Of a DNA stretch of 5,906 nt, positions 1-5,355 are shown piece after piece (within the stretch, counting starts at the first letter, position 1; each line of letters starts with the position of its first letter). The notes below the pieces were generated by a model that saw nothing but the letters and a program-made list of their open reading frames with translations, was not told the origin of the DNA and ran no database searches. This DNA is from Mageeibacillus sp. UBA1255 (GTDB taxonomy: Bacteria > Bacillota > Clostridia > UBA1212 > UBA1255): NCBI GenBank assembly GCA_002308795.1, contig DBVV01000052.1, positions 12,893-18,798 of the forward strand. The letters are read 5' to 3'. Both the position numbers and the translations under genes were made by a program.

Positions 1-29
1 CCATTTGCCACTTGCCATTTGCCATTCAC
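1..29. repeat. TTGCCA-type repeat downstream of the MFS gene, cut by the window edge
   Basis: The plus strand carries CCATTTGC, CACTTGC, CATTTGC and CATTCAC in succession. This is the same heptad vocabulary as the array at 3272-3395 and begins 2 bp beyond the MFS stop codon. The array continues beyond the window, so its length and any terminator after the MFS gene cannot be seen. Confidence 0.75.
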
Positions 30-31
30 TT

Positions 32-1669
32 TTAATCCTCCGCTCCGCCCAGATATTCCATCTTATCCTTTGCCGCCACCGGCTTCGCGTCGCCGTGCTT
101 GACAAAGAGCATCGTCACCAGCGCGAGCAGCACGAACACCGTAGCGTACGGGAACAGCGTAGTGAAGCGGATGTCAAGGAATATTCCGCTCAGAATAGGT
201 GTAACTACCTGCGCCGCCATGCTGAACGTGTAATAGTAACCGGTATATTTCCCCACGTTGCTGCTCGAAGCGAGCTCGACGACCATCGGGAAAGAATTCA
301 CGTTTATCGTTGCCCACGCAATGCCCGCGAGCGCGAACAGGATGTTCATAAGGAGCAGCGGGCTTCCGGCGCGCATGAACGACGCGGCTCCGAACGCCAC
401 GGCAAGCATGATCACGCCTGCGATGATCGTCTTCTTGCGACCGAATTTTGTTGACAACAGACCGATCGGTATGTACGAGATTATTGCTGCCGCCTGGGCA
501 ATAATGAGCGTCATGTTATAGTCCATATTCAGCACGCTTCCGGCGTATACCGAATATTTGCTCGTAACGGCGTTGTAGCCCATGTACCAGAGGGCAACGG
601 AGAGCAGTATGAATATGAGTGATCTGCGCTCCGCCTTCGTTAATTTCCGGGCATTTCCGGAAATTTCCAGTTCTTTTCCGGATTCGGATGCAGACACGTT
701 CTCCGCTCCGCTCTCAGCTTTAGCATCGATCTCGGCCGCTTCCAGCGCCCATTGAGGCTCTTTCACGGTCAGTCTGAATATGACGAGCGCGATGAGCATT
801 ATGCCGGCGACGGTGCAGAAGAACGGAATGTAGCTCATAAGCGCGTTGCGGACGTTGCCCGTCTTGAACAGCATGCCGAGCACGAGGACAAGTATACCGC
901 CGAACGAGCCCATAAGGTTAATGATCGCGTTGCCCTTCGACCTGAGCGGTTTAGGCGTAACGTCGGGCATGAGGGCAACGGCCGGCGAGCGGAAGATGCC
1001 CATTGACACCAGCACGCCGAGCAGGAGGACAACGAAGAACACCAGCGTCACCGGTGAATTCGCGGTCTGCTGCCATGCGTACGCGTTGCGTGCGGGGACA
1101 ACGTAGTTGTTATATTCGTCCGTGGCGGTCTTGGTTTCCTTCCCGCTTTCGTCGGTTATGAACATTTTTATGTTAAGGAAGTCATCTCTCGAAATCAGCT
1201 CATTGAGAGGCTTCTTATCCTTGACCGCAAATACGTCCTTAAGCGCATCAAAGAAATTCTTTCCGTCCGTCGCTTCAGTCGGTTCCGTGATCTTCGGATT
1301 CGCATCGTACAAAACTGAAAGAGAAGTCTCATACTTGTCCGGCGTCACGTCCTGAAGCTTTGTGAGCTGTTTATGATCCGCTACGGAGAGGCCGATGAAA
1401 AGTACGGCGGCAAGGATGGTCCCGATCATTATGAACGGTGTGCGCCTGCCGCTCTTTGTTTTTACCTTATCACTAAGCGCACCGAACACGGGCAGCAGGA
1501 AAAGGGCAAGGATGTTGTCCAGCGCCATTATTACGCCTGACCAGGTCTGCGACATTCCGAATTTGTTTGTCAGGATCAGCGGCACGATGTTGTCGTACGC
1601 CTGCCAGAAAAGGCATATAAGGAAGAAGGCAAAGCCTACAAGAATAGTCCTTTTGTAATTGAGCTTCAT
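32..1669 (-). CDS. MFS transporter, SLC45/GPH-like sugar-type permease with a large external loop
   Basis: A 545-residue polytopic membrane protein, probably a cation-coupled transporter of a sugar or related small solute. Visible segments: TM1 about 8-30, TM2 about 44-65, the cytoplasmic loop motif LSDKVKTKSGRRTP (65-78), TM3 about 79-96, TM4 about 206-226, TM5 and TM6 about 248-300, a charged central loop (about 302-348), then six C-terminal segments with a second loop motif STKFGRKK (406-413). RSPAVALMPDVTPKPLRSKG (227-246) and VGKYTGYYYTFSMAAQ (472-487) resemble the SLC45/GPH-like MFS proteins of Clostridia. About 108 hydrophilic residues (97-204) separate TM3 and TM4, predicted outside the cell. 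The reading frame stays open to 1930, but that extension lies over the upstream phosphatase gene. I chose the start at 1669 because it has AAAGGAG upstream and begins MKLNYKRT just before TM1. It is the last gene of unit B. The transported substrate is unknown. Confidence 0.9.
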   Translation of the reverse strand: MKLNYKRTILVGFAFFLICLFWQAYDNIVPLILTNKFGMSQTWSGVIMALDNILALFLLPVFGALSDKVKTKSGRRTPFIMIGTILAAVLFIGLSVADHKQLTKLQDVTPDKYETSLSVLYDANPKITEPTEATDGKNFFDALKDVFAVKDKKPLNELISRDDFLNIKMFITDESGKETKTATDEYNNYVVPARNAYAWQQTANSPVTLVFFVVLLLGVLVSMGIFRSPAVALMPDVTPKPLRSKGNAIINLMGSFGGILVLVLGMLFKTGNVRNALMSYIPFFCTVAGIMLIALVIFRLTVKEPQWALEAAEIDAKAESGAENVSASESGKELEISGNARKLTKAERRSLIFILLSVALWYMGYNAVTSKYSVYAGSVLNMDYNMTLIIAQAAAIISYIPIGLLSTKFGRKKTIIAGVIMLAVAFGAASFMRAGSPLLLMNILFALAGIAWATINVNSFPMVVELASSSNVGKYTGYYYTFSMAAQVVTPILSGIFLDIRFTTLFPYATVFVLLALVTMLFVKHGDAKPVAAKDKMEYLGGAED

Positions 1670-1681
1670 TTGTTCCCGTAA

Positions 1682-1688
1682 CTCCTTT
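1682..1688 (-). promoter_or_regulatory. Ribosome-binding site that sets the MFS start
   Basis: AAAGGAG on the minus strand lies 12 nt upstream of the ATG at 1669. The spacing is a little long, but the site and the TM1 position together fix this start rather than any in the upstream extension. Confidence 0.65.
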
Positions 1689-1725
1689 GCGTTGTTGTAA
1701 ATTTGCGGCTGTATCTTCACAGTTA

Positions 1726-1740
1726 CCGGGCTGCACCCGG
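1726..1740. other. GC-rich hairpin between the phosphatase and MFS genes
   Basis: CCGGG-CTGCA-CCCGG forms a 5-bp perfect stem 12 bp past the phosphatase stop. CCCGGCCGGG at 1736-1745 is an overlapping palindrome that would compete with it. No T-tract follows on the minus strand, so it is not a typical terminator. It could affect transcript stability or MFS expression relative to the upstream genes; this is inference. Confidence 0.4.
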
Positions 1741-1752
1741 CCGGGGGCCGTG

Positions 1753-2472
1753 TTATTCCGGAAGCACTTCGTAGGCGAAGCCGGACATCGAATGCTCGAT
1801 ACCAGCCGCATAAAGGTGCGAGACGTCTCCCAGATAAACCGCCCTGAAATTCGCGATCCCCTTCTCCCACTGCTCCGTCTCGACGAGCGAGACCGAAGTC
1901 GGAAGCGGGCAGAAGCCTTGCCACATACAAGGTCCGGAGATCCCGAACAGATGCGACATCAGCACCAGCGAAATACCCATGTGACAGAAAAATACTAGCG
2001 ACTTGGTATTCGGACGCACGACTTTATAGGTGTTGTTACCGCCCGGTATCCGCTCGTAGCCGTAATCCGCGAGCAGGGCGTCAAGGCTGTCGCACACGCG
2101 CTTAAATTCGCCGGCGACGTTGCCCGTGCTCATAAGCTCGGTCTTATACCATTTGTCCTTATCGTACATCTGTTCATCGCCGGTCCACATCGACGGGGCA
2201 AGATTCCACGCGCACCGTATGCCTCCGACGTAAGGGTCAATGATCGGGGCGTTGAATTCCTGCAGCCAGTCTTTTATCTCGGCGGTCTTGCCCAGATATT
2301 TGAGTGACGGAGCAGCGGTATCGCGCGCCCTTCCGAGCGGCGAGCAGAAATACGCGTCGGCGTTCAGTTCGGCAACTCTGGGTACCAGCGCCTGCGCCTC
2401 GATCTTCCCGCGCTCCGTTATAGTATCATGTTCGTAGTCCGGATCGCCGTGCCGGATAAAATACAATTTCAT
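1753..2472 (-). CDS. Histidine phosphatase superfamily protein (phosphoglycerate-mutase-like)
   Basis: A 239-residue cytosolic protein of the branch 1 histidine phosphatase superfamily, which removes or moves phosphate through a phosphohistidine intermediate. The N-terminal motif YFIRHGD carries the phosphate-binding Arg7 and nucleophile His8. SPLGRARDTA (44-53) supplies the second phosphate-pocket arginine (Arg48). Glu72 in LQEF is the likely general acid, and FFCHMG (161-166) holds the second active-site histidine, His164. All core catalytic residues are therefore present. Compared with small phosphatases of about 200 residues it has extra sequence around 75-120 and 140-158, which may shape a substrate pocket. 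Its ATG overlaps the stop codon of the upstream YjbQ-family gene (ATGA), and only a weak purine stretch precedes it, so translation is probably coupled. Context suggests a sugar-phosphate or related metabolite; a mutase role is less likely given the length and neighbours. The exact substrate is unknown. Confidence 0.92.
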   Translation of the reverse strand: MKLYFIRHGDPDYEHDTITERGKIEAQALVPRVAELNADAYFCSPLGRARDTAAPSLKYLGKTAEIKDWLQEFNAPIIDPYVGGIRCAWNLAPSMWTGDEQMYDKDKWYKTELMSTGNVAGEFKRVCDSLDALLADYGYERIPGGNNTYKVVRPNTKSLVFFCHMGISLVLMSHLFGISGPCMWQGFCPLPTSVSLVETEQWEKGIANFRAVYLGDVSHLYAAGIEHSMSGFAYEVLPE

Positions 2473-3089
2473 CTCTTCTGCTGCAGCGTATAGTGCTCGT
2501 CAAACGCCTTCTCCTCGTCGGTATACTTGCGAAGCGTATTGACCACCTCGCCGCCGTTCCACTTGCGATCCTCGACGTCCTCCGTCGTACCCATGACGGT
2601 GATGTTTAATTGACGTCTGCGCGCGCGGACGTGATCCCAGTCGACGAAATAGATGTGCGCGAATTCGCCGCCGTCAAGCTCGCCGTCCTTGATCGTCATG
2701 ACTTCGCTGCGGCCGAAAAATACGGAGCGCAGATGTCCGTCGGTGTTCATGCTCGTAAAATCTCCGGGCTCGTTAACATAGCGGCCAAACTGCAGATGGA
2801 TCGGTCCGGGATGGCGGTACTGATGCTCTTCCGCGAAGTCCGGGATGAGTTTTCGCATAATGTCCAGAAGGTCGTGCTGCAGGTATTCGATATCGAAGCT
2901 GTCAATATCGTGCGAGCATTCCTGTATCATCACCGAGCACGTGGTGTGGTGGGAGGCAATTGCTACCGTTCCGTTCTTTACGCCCGATGCTTTTACGATC
3001 TCGAGCACTTCTTTTGATACGTCGTGAAACGTGGGTATCCAGCCTCTCGACTGCAGTTCCAGTTCCTTCTGATAAACCTTAAATTCCAT
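2469..3089 (-). CDS. YjbQ/UPF0047 family protein, C-terminally extended paralogue
   Basis: A 206-residue soluble protein of the YjbQ family (UPF0047, also named secondary thiamine-phosphate synthase enzyme). Family members are small trimeric proteins; E. coli YjbQ was linked to weak thiamine-phosphate synthase activity, but the true role is unsettled. Seen here: SHHTTCSVMIQEC (46-58), HPGP (93-96), NTDGHLRS (115-122), FGRS (125-128), GGEF (140-143), DWD (150-152) and a basic RARRR stretch (155-159). These match the family fold, but with Cys51 and Cys58 and a GEF motif where E. coli YjbQ has Ala, Asn and GTW. About 40 residues follow the usual end (167-206), mostly charged and without a recognised motif. 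An ATG at 3104 is in frame, but it lies inside the GGAGGAG ribosome-binding site that serves the ATG at 3089, so 3089 is the start. First gene of unit B, overlapping the phosphatase gene by 4 bp and paralogous to the gene at 5356-5850. Confidence 0.9.
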   Translation of the reverse strand: MEFKVYQKELELQSRGWIPTFHDVSKEVLEIVKASGVKNGTVAIASHHTTCSVMIQECSHDIDSFDIEYLQHDLLDIMRKLIPDFAEEHQYRHPGPIHLQFGRYVNEPGDFTSMNTDGHLRSVFFGRSEVMTIKDGELDGGEFAHIYFVDWDHVRARRRQLNITVMGTTEDVEDRKWNGGEVVNTLRKYTDEEKAFDEHYTLQQKR

Positions 3090-3095
3090 TTCTCT

Positions 3096-3102
3096 CTCCT
3101 CC
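3096..3102 (-). promoter_or_regulatory. Ribosome-binding site that sets the start of the second YjbQ gene
   Basis: GGAGGAG on the minus strand ends 6 nt before the ATG at 3089. The upstream in-frame ATG at 3104 overlaps this site, so the longer reading is rejected. Confidence 0.8.
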
Positions 3103-3152
3103 ATATATATGTTCTAAGGCTTCTTTGACCTTCTCTTTTTCCTCTGGCGAAG

Positions 3153-3197
3153 CCGGATGTTAATTGATAATTGAAAATGGATAATTAATGTATCCGG
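3153..3197. other. Imperfect inverted repeat (CCGGAT...ATCCGG) upstream of the second YjbQ gene
   Basis: CCGGAT at 3153-3158 pairs with ATCCGG at 3192-3197. After a small internal loop, TTAATT at 3160-3165 pairs with AATTAA at 3183-3188. The closing loop is AT-rich and made of AATTGAAAATGG-like repeat sequence. There is no T-tract on either side, so a classical terminator is unlikely; it may be a relict repeat element or an RNA fold in the leader of unit B. Confidence 0.5.
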
Positions 3198-3239
3198 TTA
3201 ATAATGGAAATTTGAAAATGAATAATGGAAAATTAAGGT
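3198..3239. repeat. AT-rich degenerate AATGG/AATTG-type repeat
   Basis: The plus strand carries imperfect copies of AATGGAAA, TTTGAAA, ATGAATA and ATGGAAAATT next to a small hairpin. The main array across the hairpin reads AGTGGCAA, ATGGCAA and AATTGC on the opposite strand, so the two sides are loosely inverted relative to each other. The block is noncoding and too degenerate to define one unit. Confidence 0.5.
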
Positions 3240-3254
3240 ATCGCCGGAGGCGAT
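3240..3254. other. Small perfect hairpin ATCGCC-GGA-GGCGAT between the two units
   Basis: A 6-bp perfect stem with a 3-nt loop lies about 120 bp past the kinase-SIS stop. On the minus strand, the direction of transcription, it is followed by ACCTTAATTTTCC, a poor and interrupted T-tract. It could be a weak terminator for unit A, but it looks more like the GC-rich core of the dispersed repeat element. I see no better terminator in the 3090-3373 gap. Confidence 0.5.
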
Positions 3255-3271
3255 GAATATAATAAATACCG

Positions 3272-3395
3272 CAATTTGCCATTTGCCACTTCCAACTTGC
3301 CACTTGCCACTTCCAACTTGCCACTTGCCACTTCCAACTTGCCACTTTCAACTTGCCACTTACAACTTGCCACTTACAACTTGCCATTCTCCATT
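3272..3395. repeat. Tandem heptad-based repeat array (21-bp and 14-bp units)
   Basis: Read on the plus strand, three 21-bp units (3272-3292, 3293-3313, 3314-3334) of the form CAACTTGC CACTTGC CACTTC are followed by three 14-bp units (3335-3348, 3349-3362, 3363-3376) of the form CAACTTGC CACTT(T/A). A final CAACTTGC and CATTCTCCATT end the array at 3395. Units 2 and 3 are identical; unit 1 differs by two C-to-T changes. The 14-bp unit equals the 21-bp unit minus one heptad, so growth and loss seem to occur in 7-bp steps. The array crosses the stop codon of the kinase-SIS gene. The minus frame reads WKWQVAS repeatedly but has no supported start in the array. Function unknown. Confidence 0.93.
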
Positions 3396-5353
3396 TTATT
3401 AAGCCTCTCCCCCACTGCTCCGCCCGGGTGGATAACGGCAAACTGCTCGTTCTTAAAATCCGTTTCCTCGATCAGCATCGTCTGAAGCACGTGAAAGATC
3501 ACAGCAAGCGCGGTACTGGACGTTGTCCCCTGGCAATTATATTTATCGGTCTCGCGGTTAACGTGCTGCTTCAGCACGACGTCTGCACCTTTGGCCAGCG
3601 GAGAATCCATATTTTCGGTTATAGTGATAATACGCACTCCTTTTGCGCGGCAGATGTCGAGGATCGGAATAAGTTCCGCCGTTTTCCCTCCGCGCGAGGC
3701 AAGCACGCACACGTCGCCGGCCTTAAGAAAACCGGTACCGCCGTGTATCGCTTCAGAGGGCAATATAAACTTAGCGGGCTGTTCTATGCAGCACATAAGA
3801 TGTGCAAAATGCTGGCACATTATCCCGGAATGACCGCAGCCGGAAACACCAATGCGCACGGCATTTTTAAGCAGCATAACGGCGTGCATGTACGCGTCAG
3901 GGTCAAAAAAGTCGGCCATTTCACGTATGCATTCGCTCTCGATCTCATATGCCTTACGCGCCCGGTCAAGTGCCGAACTCTGGGCTTTCAGCCGGGATCT
4001 CATGCGCTCTACCGCATCTTTTTCAGAAGCAAACAGCCCTGTACCGATACCGCCCAGCAAACACGAACCGACAGCACCGGCCGCCTGTCCGTTGACAACG
4101 CCGACCTCCTGCCCGAGAACCTCGGATATTATCCGGACGCACACGGGAGAATTCGTGATACCGCCTATGGCAGTGATCTTGTCCGCACGCAGCCCGAACT
4201 TCTTAAGTTCAACCAGATTCTCCTTCAGTTTGAGCGCCGCACTTTCGATGATCGCTCGGGCAATATCCGGCTGGCCGAATCCTTTCGCGCGTTCATAATC
4301 CTCGGGAGTGAAATCAAAGCGAAGACCTCCGGAGCCGGGCTGAGATGCTTCGATAAGTTCGTCGAAACGCCTGTGGGAGATCTCGCCGAGCAGCCTTGAC
4401 CTCCGCTCATTCATCTTATCGCTCACAGAAGACATTGACTTCATCACGCAGTACGGCGCTCCTTTAAGAAGGAAGCGGTCGACTAAACCTCCCGTGGCGA
4501 GTCCGGCTTCGCGTGTGGCAAGCGGGAACAGTTCCACCCACGACGTACCGCAGGACAATAACATTTCGCCTTCTTCCAGCACTCCGGCGCCCAGCGCCCC
4601 GGACGGGTGGTCAAACGTTCCGAGCACCACCTGAGTGTTTCCGTATAGCCCCAGTTTTTGCGCTGTTTCCGGCTTTACCGGTCCCAGAACGGTGCCTTTA
4701 TTGTAGATCGGAGGCAGCATTTCTTCTGTAAGACCGAATTTATCAAGCATTGCCGCGTTATATACACCTTTTTCCTGGTCGATCAGGTACGAGGGCGTTC
4801 CCATCGAATGCGCGATGCCCCAGCGGCCCGTAAGTTTGTAATTAAGATACTCGGCGCTCATACACATAAAACGCGTTGCCCGCAGGATATCCGGCCTTTT
4901 TTCGCGCAGCCACGCCAGATTTGCGGCAGGCATCCCGTCGAAGAAATCCCATCCTACGATGCGGTAAAGCGCATCCTGCTCCTCTTTCGTGTACACGCGG
5001 TCAAGTATATCCCAGTCAACTCTCGTCTGCCATCCGATTATCGGTGTGAGCGGTTTCATGTCCCCGTCTAGGAACAGAGGGTCTCCGCTGGCACAGCACG
5101 AGCACACTGAGGCGATCTCCGGCTTAGCTGTTCTGTCTCCTGCTTTTTCGCAGTCTTCCGCGGCCTTCCCCGCCAGTTCGCCTATCACACTCATGCAGGT
5201 GTCAACAAATTTTTCCGGTTCTAAGAATTTCCCCGTTCCTTTTTCGATATACACGAATCCTGCCGAAGCGGTCGCGACAACGCGTGTCGTCTCGTCCGTC
5301 AGCGCCCCTTTTACGGCAGATGTTCCAATATCAAGGCCAATATAATATTTCAT
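3374..5353 (-). CDS. FGGY-family sugar kinase fused to a KdsD/KpsF-like SIS isomerase domain
   Basis: A two-domain cytosolic enzyme; positions count from the ATG at 5359. The FGGY kinase occupies about 4-445: the phosphate-binding GLDIGTSAVKG (8-18), substrate-side IIGWQTR (107-113), the catalytic-base region GTFDHPSGALGAG with Asp250 (247-259), SCGTSW (269-274) and the nucleotide-site IGGITNSP (398-405). After a helical linker, 465-655 align by eye with E. coli KdsD (arabinose-5-phosphate isomerase) without its CBS domains: GCGHSG (507-512), SEAIHGG (535-541), GGKTAE (557-562), TTSST (612-616) and HPGGAVGERL (644-653). The likely reactions are ATP-dependent sugar phosphorylation and aldose/ketose-phosphate isomerisation. 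KdsD Lys59 is His510 here. The ATG at 5359 overlaps the preceding YjbQ stop (ATGA), but GGGGA sits 6 nt from the ATG at 5353, so I chose 5353 (659 residues). The last codons and stop lie in intergenic repeat. Substrate unknown; a pentose or ketose is a guess. Confidence 0.88.
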   Translation of the reverse strand: MKYYIGLDIGTSAVKGALTDETTRVVATASAGFVYIEKGTGKFLEPEKFVDTCMSVIGELAGKAAEDCEKAGDRTAKPEIASVCSCCASGDPLFLDGDMKPLTPIIGWQTRVDWDILDRVYTKEEQDALYRIVGWDFFDGMPAANLAWLREKRPDILRATRFMCMSAEYLNYKLTGRWGIAHSMGTPSYLIDQEKGVYNAAMLDKFGLTEEMLPPIYNKGTVLGPVKPETAQKLGLYGNTQVVLGTFDHPSGALGAGVLEEGEMLLSCGTSWVELFPLATREAGLATGGLVDRFLLKGAPYCVMKSMSSVSDKMNERRSRLLGEISHRRFDELIEASQPGSGGLRFDFTPEDYERAKGFGQPDIARAIIESAALKLKENLVELKKFGLRADKITAIGGITNSPVCVRIISEVLGQEVGVVNGQAAGAVGSCLLGGIGTGLFASEKDAVERMRSRLKAQSSALDRARKAYEIESECIREMADFFDPDAYMHAVMLLKNAVRIGVSGCGHSGIMCQHFAHLMCCIEQPAKFILPSEAIHGGTGFLKAGDVCVLASRGGKTAELIPILDICRAKGVRIITITENMDSPLAKGADVVLKQHVNRETDKYNCQGTTSSTALAVIFHVLQTMLIEETDFKNEQFAVIHPGGAVGERLNKMENGKL

Positions 5354-5355
5354 AT

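Noticed and set aside
5..454. Plus-strand frame at the left edge
   Set aside because: It is antisense to the C-terminal half of the MFS gene and rich in Arg, His and Glu with no recognisable domain.
1670..1930. N-terminal extension of the MFS frame
   Set aside because: It overlaps most of the phosphatase C-terminus, has Arg-rich non-membrane sequence, and the ATG at 1669 has its own ribosome-binding site just before TM1.
2469..3104. thiE-type thiamine phosphate synthase assignment for the YjbQ proteins
   Set aside because: The family name rests on weak activity of distant members; no other thiamine gene or TPP riboswitch-like element is visible in the window, and active-site motifs differ.
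3090..3373. Sigma70-type promoter for unit B in the gap
   Set aside because: AT-rich TATTAT/TATATT hexamers exist near 3255-3265, but no -35-like box is at suitable spacing, and such hexamers are expected by chance in this AT-rich repeat.
3272..3395. CRISPR array
   Set aside because: Units are 14-21 bp and directly adjacent, with no unique spacers; no cas genes are present.
3160..3441. Minus-strand frame translating the repeat array (WKWQVAS repeats)
   Set aside because: The product is only a reading of the tandem DNA repeat, and the start lies inside the kinase gene without a ribosome-binding site. A repeat protein is unlikely.
3353..4399. Long plus-strand open frame of 348 codons
   Set aside because: It lies opposite the kinase-SIS gene, starts in the repeat array, has no family-like motifs and no ribosome-binding site. 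It is a shadow of the GC-rich coding strand.
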